From NCBI GenBank assembly GCA_020002185.1, contig CM034536.1, forward strand, positions 11,291,406 to 11,355,405: a DNA stretch of 64,000 bases, read 5' to 3'. Positions within the stretch are counted from its first letter, which is position 1, and every line of letters starts with the position of its first letter. The position numbers and the translations under genes are program-made. Source of the DNA: Paraescarpia echinospica (lineage: Eukaryota > Annelida > Polychaeta > Sabellida > Siboglinidae). Below, piece by piece: positions 44,436-52,872 of the stretch. Below the pieces are notes generated by a model. That model was not told the DNA's origin. It worked only from the letters and a program-made list of their open reading frames with translations, and did no database searches.

Positions 44436-44624
44436 TCACCGATGCAGTTGTTTTGTTGCAAAAATAGATAAGCACCTTCTGAAAACTGAATACACTGCCC
44501 CACTGCTATCTTGGATTGTGCCAGACGCATCCGCACAGTCCGAGCAGATGTCAAAAGCGAGAGCTGGCATGTAAGAGGCAGAGGCAGTAATGTCTAGGAG
44601 GCGCATAAGCTGAATCGTGTCCAT
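44436..44624 (-). pseudogene. Start of a gene directly after the capsid gene (possible Polinton protease, truncated)
   Basis: ATG 44624 lies two bases past the capsid stop, and the first ten residues (M-D-T-I-Q-L-M-R-L-L) resemble the start of the adenovirus-type cysteine protease that often follows capsid in Polintons. Beyond that I recognise no protease motif, and the LINE relic begins just left, so the gene is cut off here. It could be unrelated. Confidence 0.3.
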
Positions 44625-44626
44625 AA

Positions 44627-46098
44627 TCAGTAGTCGTACACGACGTTACGGTTCTTGTCGATCTCGAGCACCATCTCGAACTCCCCGTATACGACGACGT
44701 TCACCGTCCGGGGCAGCGCCACCGTGAAGTAAACCTCCATGCGCAGGTTCCCGTTACGCACGACGTAGAAATATTCCCCGTCGCTACAGTCGGGCGATAG
44801 TTCGGAGCCGAAGATAGTGTAGCCGCCGCCGAATTCGGTACGCGACAGGTCGTTCCCTCATACACGTACGCCTTCCCCGTCGCCCCGATGGGGTTCATAT
44901 AGCTTCGGATGTAACGTCTCGCGCCGAAGTTCGGCTACAGCGGTTTGCTCGGCACATGGCGTCCGTCGACCTAGATGGCGAGGAAGTTTGTGTCGTTGTG
45001 TTTCGCGTTAACCGGGTTTTTATCGTAGGCCCCGTTATAGGCGTCGTTGTCGATAACGCATATGAACACGCGTTTCGGTAGGACGTCCAGGTAGACGTTC
45101 TCGTGAGTATGAGACATGGTGCCCTGCGGTATCGAGAACACCTTGCAGTCGACTCGACGTAGCGGGTGCATGGCCGTCCTCTTCGTCAACGTTTTAATGT
45201 GACCGAGCTGGACGGTCGGATTCACCTTAGCTTTTCGCACTTGTCGGTAGGTCTCCAGCAGGACGATTTTGAACCCCGGGTCGACGATCGCTCCCAGGAG
45301 CGCGAAGGCGTCCTTGCTTCGCACCAGTCGGATCTTTACGTCGACGCCGTTCAGTAGGTACCGGTCTTGCATGAACGCGTCAGCGTGCAGGCGTCCCAAC
45401 AGGTCCACATCGCGACTGTTCCGTACGAAGATGTGCCGGTGCGCGTACCCTCCGTTAGCATTCGCGGTTGCGTCTATTTATTCGGCGGTGTCCATGTACT
45501 ACAGACTACCCCCGAGCTGCGTCTTTTTGGCATCGGCCCCATAACTCAGCAGGTTTTCGATATAGGCCCGGTACGGATACGTATTGGTTGACGGCGTCAC
45601 GAGCGTGCCGTTCAGCGACACGTCGACTTGACTGAACATCGAATGCACAAAATTGTTGACCGGTCCCACGACGCTACCGTCTACGAGATCGGTACCGTCC
45701 CCCTGCACTATTTTGATTCGGACGTACAGTCTAACGCTCGACAGGTCCAGATAGTCGTCTCCCAAACCCGGGGCGAGGAACTCGATAGGGCTGCCCGCGT
45801 CGAGAGCCGTCAGCGGCTGGTGATCGATCCACTGACCACTCTCGATGCTCGTCTTCGTCATCGGGAGCTGAACAGGTCCAGTTCGCTCTTTAGGCCCTTG
45901 CACGACTGTCGATGCACGAACGACATTCTTGTCAGTGGTGGTGAATATGTCGCTTGACGTCTGTTCCTTTCGGCGACGTTTGTTCTTACTGGGTGTCAAC
46001 GCTTTACCCGGCGGTTTTATACGTCGTTGTCGTCGTTGCTTTTTCGCCGGCGGTGCCAGCTGCGTATTCAACAGTCCGTCGAGAAGGTCGGCGCCCAT
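44627..46098 (-). pseudogene. Polinton major capsid protein (F54H12.2-like), broken
   Basis: The 46098-45499 frame carries M-T-K-T-S-I-E, D-D-Y-L-D-L, V-G-P-V-N-N-F-V-H-S-M-F-S-Q and L-N-G-T-L-V-T-P-S-T-N-T-Y-P-Y-R-A-Y, hallmarks of the double-jelly-roll capsid annotated in many animals as F54H12.2-like. In-frame TAG (45499-45501) and TAA (about 45478-45480) follow. The same frame then runs 45408-44971 (G-R-L-H-A-D-A-F, L-L-N-G-V-D-V-K). Another stop and a one-base shift near 44858 lead to the C-terminus N-G-N-L-R-M-E-V and V-L-E-I-D before TGA 44627. The first 60 residues are Lys/Arg-rich and may really be the end of the pX-like protein. Confidence 0.85.
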
Positions 46099-46374
46099 CT
46101 ATGTCTCGCGCCGTTTTAACGACTGTTTCAAATTTTCACCAGCGACGACGTCACGTCACGCCACGCGCACGCCCGTATTGAGAGTGTGCTTTCCCAACGC
46201 CACGGCCCCTCTCTTGATCAGCGGCATAGCGCTTCGAAACAGGCTCCTGAAGAGATCGCCCATGCCGTGTCCCCGCTGTACTGTAGTGCCGACGAAGACC
46301 GGTAGCTTACCGCCAACCTGTCGAGTGTAGTAGTCCTCGTACACGTTCCTGCCGGCTCTCGCGGCGGCAGCCAT
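46099..46374 (-). pseudogene. pX-like basic core protein of Polinton
   Basis: Starts at ATG 46374, overlapping the penton TGA by one base. Reads Q-R-G-H-G-M-G-D-L-F-R-S-L-F-R and M-P-L-I-K-R-G-A-V-A-L-G-K, the glycine/basic amphipathic pattern of adenovirus pX/mu-like or pVI-like proteins found between penton and capsid in Polintons. An in-frame TGA at 46156-46158 interrupts it; the frame then continues with basic residues to TAG 46099, which abuts the next ATG. Probable role: DNA condensation or membrane lysis in the particle. Confidence 0.65.
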
Positions 46375-47187
46375 CAAGACAGTTTAGATTTGAAGCGCCT
46401 GGTGTGAAGCGTCGTCACGAGTTTCCCCTGTTCGAATGGTATCGATTGACCGAGGTCGTCTCTTATATCTATCTCGACCGAATCGAACTGTTTCCGTAGA
46501 AGGAGAACGTATTGGACGCGGTCGAAGACATTCGATATAGTGCTCCCGTTCGTACCGTAGACGGGGACGGATCAGAGAAGCGGGTGTCGACTCCCCGCTG
46601 CATGTCCACCGTGTATTTTCCCTCGTGCTCGAAGGTAAACGCGGTGGGCATGTCGTTGGCGGCGGCGGTGGCGTTGCCCGGCAGCGGCTCGGCTGCAGGA
46701 GGACTTTTGAAAACGTTCGATTCGAAGCCTAGTACGTTCGCCAGGGCGTCCGGGGAGAAACGTTAAATTCGACACCCGGCGGTAGATGCAGCTTCATCCG
46801 GTTAGAAATGGAGCTGTACTCCACGCAGGCCTTGACCGTATGTGTGCTCTGCCTCGTTAGGTCCTTGTTGATTTCGTACATCAACTCGTAAGCGCTGTTG
46901 TAAAAGCCGTGAGGGATGGTGGCTTGTCGGTAAATGTCAGTACCGTCGTACGAGTGGCGGTAAAGGCCCTCCTCCCCCGTCTTGCAAGCCACGTAGAAAT
47001 ACGAGTCCACTTCTTTCACGTTGTACCAGGTATGCGGGTACTGTAGCGCCACCAGCCCGCATTCCCACTTCCCCGACAGGTCGACGTGTTTCAGTACACT
47101 CGTGGTGTAGTTAGTCAACGTGTTCTCGGGATGCGCTTTCACAGAGGCATTGCTCGGTAACCTCAGATAAAAGTCAGACGATGCCAT
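46374..47187 (-). pseudogene. Polinton penton / minor capsid protein, frameshifted
   Basis: ATG 47187 opens a frame with F-Y-L-R-L-P-S-N-A-S, W-E-C-G-L-V-A-L-Q-Y-P-H-T-W-Y-N-V, the recognisable N-terminus of the single-jelly-roll minor capsid. After about 46745 the sense continues in two other frames: a middle with F-E-H-E-G-K-Y-T-V, and a C-terminus with S-V-E-I-D-I-R-D-D-L-G-Q and P-F-E-Q-G-K-L-V-T-T-L-H, which is the conserved end of this protein. At least two single-base shifts are needed. Its start overlaps the membrane-protein ORF upstream. Confidence 0.75.
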
Positions 47188-47602
47188 CGCGTTTCATAGA
47201 CGGACTCGGTAGTAGGTAACTGAGACAGCTACTCAACAGCGCCTTCGACATGTTAGAGTCGTCCTGACCGCGCGTTAGATTGTGTATACTGACCACGGTA
47301 ACCGTGTACAGGACCACGATCTGACACAGGAAGACGATCTCGGCTTTGGGGCATTCCTTACCGCAGAGACGCCATGGAACGTATTCGCGGTCGTCGATGT
47401 CGACGGTGCGTCGACGGCTGTTGTTACGGCGGGGTCTTCGGCTGTCACCTCGTCGGTCATCGTCGCACGACTGCGGTACGACAATAGAGCGCCCTCCCTT
47501 TATCCTATAATACGCGAGGAATCGACGGCTGATGTTGCAATCATCCGGTTTGTGCAGTCGCACGCACCCCGAGTGTCGCGTCCAACGCCGCCGCCGCCGC
47601 AT
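47174..47602 (-). CDS. Small Polinton membrane protein
   Basis: From an internal ATG (M-R-R-R-R-R-W) at 47602 the frame runs 142 residues. It begins with a basic Arg-rich half and ends with a hydrophobic transmembrane segment (F-L-C-Q-I-V-V-L-Y-T-V-T-V-V-S) followed by N-L-T and L-L-S-S-C-L-S-Y-L-L-P-S-P-S. This tail is typical of a small protein encoded just before the minor capsid in Polintons. Function unknown; a membrane-associated virion or assembly role is plausible. The longer frame, opening at 47701, results from a local duplication and run-on from integrase. Confidence 0.6.
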   Translation of the reverse strand: MRRRRRWTRHSGCVRLHKPDDCNISRRFLAYYRIKGGRSIVVPQSCDDDRRGDSRRPRRNNSRRRTVDIDDREYVPWRLCGKECPKAEIVFLCQIVVLYTVTVVSIHNLTRGQDDSNMSKALLSSCLSYLLPSPSMKRDGIV

Positions 47603-47710
47603 GATTGCCGTCTGCTGGTAAACCCTTCCTTCATCATATCCGCGCGGAATTGACGGCTGATCGTTTTGTGCAGTCGCATGCACCCCGAGTGTCGCGTCCA
47701 ACGCCGCATG
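47524..47710 (-). repeat. 114-base offset direct duplication
   Basis: TTTGTGCAGTCGCA.GCACCC and the following GAGTGTCGCGTCCAACGCCG occur at 47549 and again at 47663 with one mismatch. The repeat duplicates the 5' end of the membrane-protein gene. Confidence 0.85.
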
Positions 47711-47714
47711 AGTA

Positions 47715-48858
47715 CCTAGGCGCTCATCGCGGAGCGCATACCCTTGATAGTCTACGAGCGCCTTGGCGTCGATCCAGCTGTTGTAGGAAGCCGGATAACC
47801 GCCCCCATTTCACGAGCACGTCCGCACCGCCTCCCTTACGTCGCCGCCGCCGCTGTACAACCGCCTGCAGGCGATACAGTTTATCCTTCGAGACGGTTAC
47901 TCGTTGCAGCTACGGTTCGTAGAAGGTGCCGTCTAGTACCGTTCCGGCGTCGTCCCTCAATCGCTAAACGGGAGGGTCGGACGGGTGCGCTTCTACGACG
48001 GTGAAGAGCTCTTCGCTCCAGTTAGCCATGTACCCTTTCTTGAACCGACCCTTTGCCTTGCTGATGCGTACGCGATCTCCCTCTCGCAGTTTTGGCTTGC
48101 TGCCTCGACCCTCGCAGGCGTACAACCGCTGCAACACACTCTCCTGGATCGCGGCGTTGACACTCGCCGGCGTCCTACCGATGTTTCGATGGTAGGCGTT
48201 GTTGTACGACCGCACGAAGTCCGGTAATGGCTCTACGTATCTCAGCGTCTGATGCTTCGTGAAGTACCTCCACACGCGTGTCTTTAGCGTCCGCTTGAAT
48301 ATTTCCACGACACTCGCTTTATTCTCCTCGTTGTGCGTCACGAAGTGGTGGACGCCGTCAAAAGTTTCTGAAAGGGTATGTTGAGAAACTCCGTCCCCTT
48401 GTCGGTCTGTAGCGCGTTCGGCGGTTGCTCCTGCTGCTGCTGCAGGCCCTCGAAGGCCGTAACGAGCGCCGGACCGGCTTTACTCTTCAACGGAACGCAC
48501 CACGCCCGCTTCGAAAAGACATCGATAACCCTCAATAGGAACGTTATACCGTCGTTGTGCTTTTTCAGTTTAGCTACGTCGAAGAGATCGGCTTGCCACT
48601 GCTGGTTTCGACCGCCTACGGTAACGCAACGTCGCTTGAAACGTCGTTTGACCGGTTCGTGAAGCGTATAGGTTCCGACAGCCACTGCTTGACGATCGGT
48701 TTGGGTACTACTGTCGCCGCCCGGTGCAACGCGTCGACGCCGTCGTAACTACCCGCCTGTTTCGGCTCGAAATAGGCGCGCTTCAGGCGGCGTTCGTCCC
48801 GTTGTCGGCGGCGACGCTTTCGTTGCGTACCACCACCACGAGGCCGCCGGGACACCAT
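47715..48858 (-). pseudogene. Polinton integrase (rve) with C-terminal chromodomain, broken
   Basis: N-terminus at 48858 (basic stretch, then A-Y-F-E-P-K-Q-A-G-S-Y). A shift near 48668 leads to Y-T-L-H-E-P-V-K-R-R-F-K-R-R, Q-W-Q-A-D-L-F-D (first catalytic Asp), V-I-D-V-F-S-K-R-A-W, and L-Q-T-D-K-G-T-E-F (second Asp). A shift at the T run near 48357 leads to N-E-E-N-K-A-S-V-V-E-I-F-K-R-T-L-K-T-R (Glu region) and A-Y-H-R-N-I-G. The C-terminus has T-F-Y-E-P, a TAG, V-L-V-K-W and, after another shift, Y-N-S-W-I, a chromodomain. It would insert the element and target chromatin; this copy cannot. Confidence 0.82.
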
Positions 48859-48971
48859 GACGGCGGCGGCGAGTCCGATCGATTTACGACGAATAATATA
48901 CAGATATATGAAGTCAAAGCCGCTGCGACTACGGCGAGGCCAACGACGACTAGCGACCTTCGAGGGATCAT
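48783..48971 (-). CDS. Possible small membrane protein of Polinton
   Basis: 62 codons with a basic start (M-I-P-R-R) and a hydrophobic segment (L-V-V-V-G-L-A-V-V-A-A-A-L-T-S-Y-I-C-I-L) that looks like a signal anchor. Overlaps the integrase start in another frame. It could be a chance frame in GC-rich DNA. Confidence 0.35.
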   Translation of the reverse strand: MIPRRSLVVVGLAVVAAALTSYICILFVVNRSDSPPPSWCPGGLVVVVRNESVAADNGTNAA

Positions 48972-49008
48972 ACTGACTTGTGAGCGGCGGCTCGTGCGTT
49001 TCTCCGCT

Positions 49009-49668
49009 TTAATATTCCTCCCACTCGCGCTCTAGAGACTTAGCGCGGCGACGTTTACCCCCCGACCATTTCGCCTGCTGCAGCATGTACACTCGATGCC
49101 GGGGGTTACCGATGAGCTCCTCGGGCAGGGACGTTCAGATGTCTCATACGATCCCCGAACGCTTCCCACCCGACCGGCGGTAACGCCTTCTTCCTTTTTC
49201 GCATGAGGTCGTTCACGAAATCGACCATGTTACTTCCCGCGATAGGTTTTCCGTCGTACACGAACTAGCCGCGGTCGTTCAATTGGTTTTCATTTTCTCG
49301 ACCAGGAGGCTGGCTTTCTCTTTCAGAGTTTTCCGCATACTTTCCACGATCTCGCGTTCTATACCGCTCAGCGCCGCCGTCGACGGCTGCGGCTTCGGCA
49401 ACTGCTGCGGCGGCGGCGGCATTGTCTGGCCGTCTTCTGTAGGCACGGACACGCGTACCGGTTGCGCCGCCCGAGACGCCTCCATCGTATTGTAGCGAGT
49501 CAGCAGTTGATTGTACGACGCCACCTTCTCTCGCTCGGATAAATCGTCCTTCATGTCGCTGTCCAGCGTCCTTCGTGTACTCATCACTCGCGACGTGGTC
49601 GTGGTCGGTGGCTGGGAGAGTAACGGGAGGAGGTCTACCAACGCCATCTTCTTCGCGTGTTGCATCAC
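49009..49668 (-). pseudogene. Conserved Polinton protein of unknown function
   Basis: The frame from about 49659 contains M-A-L-V-D and D-L-S-E-R-E-K-V-A-S-Y-N-Q-L-L-T-R-Y, a pattern I associate with an uncharacterised Polinton/adintovirus protein. Then come a Pro/Gln-rich linker and a helical E-I-V-E-S-M-R-K-T-L. After N at about 49279 there is an in-frame TAG (near 49265). The sense continues F-V-Y-D-G-K-P-I, V-D-F-V-N-D-L-M and, after a shift, R-V-Y-M-L-Q-Q to TAA 49009. Its 5' end overlaps the ATPase stop. Could be a virion core or scaffold protein. Confidence 0.55.
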
Positions 49669-50333
49669 CCGATAACCTGTCTGAGCAACGGTAGAAGGAC
49701 GGTGCTCGCTAACGGGGCTTGCAGGGCTGTTAGAAACCGTCCGCTTCTTTTTAACGGTGGTCTTTTTTGGGTGCGCATATTTTCCGATGTTTTCTGTTTT
49801 AGATCCACCAGGAGATAGCCGTAGCTTGATGACGTAGCGTCTTTGAAGGCTTCCATCATGTATTTGATTCTACCCGTATACATCTGTTTTGCCAGGTGAC
49901 CTACTTGTCCTGCGTCCTGTGGACTCTTGAATAGCGCCATGCATTGCGCATTTAGGCTGATTGTGCGGTTTTCTTTCCCTTTTGGAAAGAGATTCTGTAG
50001 AAGCTGTACGACGGACGTGTTGCAGTGATGACATTTTTAGTGAATAAGGTCGTGACCCGAATATCCGTTTCATCCATAAGGTCATCGAGTACTAGAAGCG
50101 TCCTCGTTTTCACGTCTAAAATCTTCGGATCCGGTAAACCGTCTACGAATTCTATATCGGGCATCTTCGTCGTTATGGAGGTGTAGGCGGTTTGCCACTG
50201 ACCATAACACCACAGGATTTTTTCCGGAGGCGGTTCGATCATAGAAGAAGCGAATTGTAGTAGACGAGTGACGTTACCGCATCCCGTAGGTCCAGCTACT
50301 ATATACGTAAAAGGCGCGCGGGAAACGAGCTAT
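49665..50333 (-). pseudogene. Polinton DNA-packaging ATPase (FtsK-HerA/A32-like), broken
   Basis: The Walker A region at about 50292-50265 reads A-G-P-T-G-C-G-N-V-T; the invariant lysine is Asn here. The frame from 50242 has I-L-W-C-Y-G-Q-W-Q and the Walker B L-L-V-L-D-D-L-M-D-E. A one- or two-base shift near 50040-49960 moves the sense to N-A-Q-C-M-A-L-F-K-S-P and L-A-K-Q-M-Y, G-Y-L-L-V-D-L-K, the family's C-terminal signature. This motor pumps DNA into capsids. Loss of the Walker lysine, an upstream stop and the shift show it is dead, or that the consensus has errors. Confidence 0.8.
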
Positions 50334-50339
50334 GACTTT

Positions 50340-50785
50340 TTATTCGTTTCCTCTATATTTATGACGCACCTCCATCAACAGTTTTCCGAGCATGCTTCTT
50401 TACCCCTGTAGTCGCAACCCCAAAAGGCTTCTTTTGACGGTACCCACTCCACCAATTCGACTTGCCCGGTAGCCAACAGGGCGTCTTTCAGCTTTTTCGA
50501 CGCTCCGAACTTCGACATCAACAGGCTCTTCATACATTCGACCCTAACGGCGTCTCATTCGGCTCTCGTTTTCGTTTTCCTGATTCCGTAACTTCGTCGC
50601 TTCGCTATATAAGCCGACCACGCCTTTTTGATGTACTCCGCGTATTCTTCGTCTTCGTTAAACATTGCTTTTCTAAACTGATAGGCGTGCTCGACGGATC
50701 TGAACCCCTGACCGTACGCCGTGACGCGACACGGATAAAAATTCGACAGGAAATAATTCGATCCTCCAAAACGTATAGGCTCCAT
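50340..50785 (-). pseudogene. NADAR (YbiA-like) domain gene carried by the Polinton
   Basis: ATG 50785. The frame reads N-Y-F-L-S-N-F-Y-P-C and F-R-S-V-E-H-A-Y-Q-F-R-K-A, the NADAR signature. After an in-frame TGA (50555-50557) it continues M-K-S-L-L-M-S-K-F and L-L-A-T-G-Q-V-E-L-V-E-W, and after a shift near 50412 it ends M-L-G-K-L-L-M-E-V-R to TAA 50340. About 147 residues, the usual length for a single NADAR domain. Family members are N-glycosidases acting on phosphoribosyl or ADP-ribosyl groups. It is first in the gene block, seven bases ahead of the ATPase, so it travels with the element. Confidence 0.82.
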
Positions 50786-50822
50786 CTCCGCTTCTTAACG
50801 TTCTTTATACCACTGATCAAGA

Positions 50823-50912
50823 GACGCTACTGTCTACTTTATTATAAAGACATAAGTGTTGTCTGCTTACTTTTTCTTTCACTAGAGGCGCTACTGTCTA
50901 CTTTATTATAAC
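50823..50912. repeat. Short direct repeat at the right edge of the Polinton block
   Basis: GCTACTGTCTACTTTATTATAA occurs twice about 62 bases apart, just outside the last Polinton gene. It could be a remnant of the element's end, but no inverted partner was found on the left. Confidence 0.6.
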
Positions 50913-51310
50913 ACTAGAGGTCAGCACTATACAAATACACACTTACATGAACCAGCGGCATCTATAAAAAAGGGGTCAACTTGTTATTAATCAAACTTTT
51001 TTATAAGTAAGATGTCAAAAAGCAATTAAGATAAGAAATTTTTTTTAAAGTAGATTTTTATGACAGGGTCATTAGACATATTTTTTATAAGTAGGAATCC
51101 AATGAGTAAAAATGTTTTTCTTAATTGGCTGACTGATCCAAACCCTTTGATGTTCTTTGATCTTTTACTCTGGACGGTATTGTCAGGAATATATATACTA
51201 CTCTGGTAGTTTTGAAAACAGTCAGTAAAATCACGTGTAATTGTTTCGATGCCCGATACAGTGGGAGCGTAAATAAAGACACATCTAAAACGTCTTCTTT
51301 TATCAATTCT

Positions 51311-51480
51311 TATATATCGCAGTATCCAGTCCTCAGAACTGTTCAAAGCACTTTACACTTTACTTTTTGGCAGAGTTGTTCAATCGAACACTATCTCGAC
51401 TTCTCTTGGAAGTGTGCAGCCACGCTGCAATTAATGCTCGAAGACTATTCGTTGAACTTTTTCTTTAGTAAAGTTCTACT
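51311..51480 (+). mobile_element. SINE-like repeat, copy F
   Basis: Carries the core CGCAGTATCCAGTCCTCAGA, then CTTTACACTTTAC, TTGTTCAATCGAACACTATC and GCTGCAATTAATG, the same order as copy A. Confidence 0.65.
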
Positions 51481-51549
51481 GGAGATGTGTTTTATTCTAC
51501 GAAAAATTGGACGATGTACTTCGAATGACCAACAAAGTCAGAAAACATA

Positions 51550-51960
51550 ATATGTATATTATTTCAAAACCTATTGTTTGTATACAAATGAATTACTATG
51601 ATCAAATTATGTCTGTCTCATAGGTGGGCGTCTGATGATTCAGATAGTGGGCCGATCAACTTGTCCATGCACAAAGACTGCTCCTGACGTGTGGTGCATA
51701 ATAAAAGCTATGTCGGAGAGAGATGATGCAGGAAGAGATCATAACGGAGGTAAACAGTGTAACGTTCAGTATATCGTCTAAGCTGAATCTGATTACTCAA
51801 TGTTGTATGTTTTTGTCATTTCACAATCCCGTATACATGGAGTTCTTTACAGCACAACACAAATTCATATTTTAGCATTCGCATACGTATACATCGCAGA
51901 TTTGACAGAATCTGTCACGCCATTACTTTCCAATCATAATATTTCCCAACGATTTTTCAG
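51550..51960. other. Probable intron or upstream sequence; nothing recognised
   Basis: Precedes a well-formed acceptor at 51955-51960. No exon identified within it. Confidence 0.35.
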
Positions 51961-52135
51961 GACGAATACCTCACCACTATAGAGACTTACTACTATCACA
52001 CAGAGAAATGCATGTCAGTCCCGTTCGAAGATAAACTCTCTCGAGTTCGGAAATCTGAGCTAAACTTCCTTGCAATTGAGACGCACAGCATCAAATGTTT
52101 ATGGCGAGAACGATGGAAGACGTCCAACAAACAAG
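51961..52135 (+). CDS. Internal exon of an unidentified gene, methyltransferase-like
   Basis: Acceptor TTTTTCAG ends at 51960 and donor GTGAAA starts at 52136. 175 bases, leaving phase 1. The frame is open and charged: E-Y-L-T-T-I-E-T-Y-Y-Y-H, then V-P-F-E-D-K-L and W-R-E-R-W-K-T-S. With the next exon it resembles the C-terminal region of class I SAM methyltransferases of the Crg1 type, but no SAM-binding motif is in this window, so the function is only suggested. Confidence 0.45.
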
Positions 52136-52405
52136 GTGAAACAACACCCGGCCCATTCAAAGATCTTAATAATCGGGGTCGACTGGTTGGTTGGTTACTT
52201 GGTTAGTTGGTTGAATGGTTAGTTGATTTGATTGTTGGTTGGTTGGTTGGTTCGTTGATTAGATGGTTGATTGGTTGGTTGGTTTATTGGTTTGTTTGTT
52301 TGTTGGTTGGTTGGTTTGTTGGTTTGGATGAAACAAAGCTACATATATCGAACTTTCCAGAATACGTTGTTCCAGTGCATATACACGAACGCACGCATGC
52401 AAGGG

Positions 52406-52477
<72 letters not shown>

Positions 52478-52609
52478 TCACACACACACGTTATTATCGA
52501 CTGGTGCAATTTTCTTATAAAGTTATAAGCGTAATAATAATAATATTGCGTCATTTACATGTGTTCGTTGTTGACTACATTTCCGAGAGAGTCCACGCGT
52601 TATCTTTAG
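52136..52609. repeat. Intron filled by (GGTT)n minisatellite and (CA)n
   Basis: 52190-52330 is a degenerate GGTT/GGTTGGTTGATT array; 52411-52490 is a CA microsatellite with a few substitutions. Acceptor TATCTTTAG ends at 52609 in a phase that restores the frame. Confidence 0.75.
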
Positions 52610-52872
52610 TGCAGTGGATTCGCACTTGGAGCAATTACACGTTTATAACAGGTCTTTCAAGAGAGAGAAACTTGGAAGAACAAAATGAGATACTAGATGA
52701 GTTGTTCCGGCGTCTGACGGATCAAGTGGCAATTGCTCCAGCAGATCGAATACACGATAGTAGTATAGAGGCGCTGTACGGTCTCAAAACCCTACTTATA
52801 AAAAAAAAATTAATAACCACTAATCGTTTTCGGGCACCTACTTATAAAAAAAAGATCAAAGGCTTTTTTTGA
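52610..52872 (+). CDS. Terminal exon of the methyltransferase-like gene
   Basis: The split codon is completed (G/TG) and the frame reads V-Q-W-I-R-T-W-S-N-Y, then E-E-Q-N-E-I-L-D-E-L-F-R-R-L-T-D. The W-x-x-T-W-S-x-Y pattern is what prompted the methyltransferase comparison. The last 25 residues before TGA 52870 (K-K-K, then I-K-G-F-F) are encoded by the repeat array that starts at about 52786, so the natural end of the protein may have been overwritten. Confidence 0.45.

Larger units (their letters stand above)
44436..50785 (-). mobile_element. Polinton/Maverick (adintovirus-like) element, pseudogenised and partial
   Basis: A compact minus-strand block, visibly richer in G+C and CpG than its surroundings. 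In transcription order: NADAR domain, packaging ATPase, a conserved Polinton protein, a small membrane protein, chromodomain integrase, another membrane protein, penton/minor capsid, pX-like protein, major capsid, and the start of one more gene. Genes overlap or abut, as in Polintons. No protein-primed DNA polymerase B and no terminal inverted repeat are visible, so the copy is partial or its ends are lost. All genes carry stops or shifts. Confidence 0.88.

Noticed and set aside
45628..46330. Several plus-strand frames over 100 codons
   Set aside because: Antisense to capsid and pX genes; GC-rich DNA has few stops.
52207..52872. A single 221-codon ORF through the GGTT and CA repeats
   Set aside because: The repeat part is intronic: the donor at 52136 and acceptor at 52609 are in matching phase and only the last part is coding.
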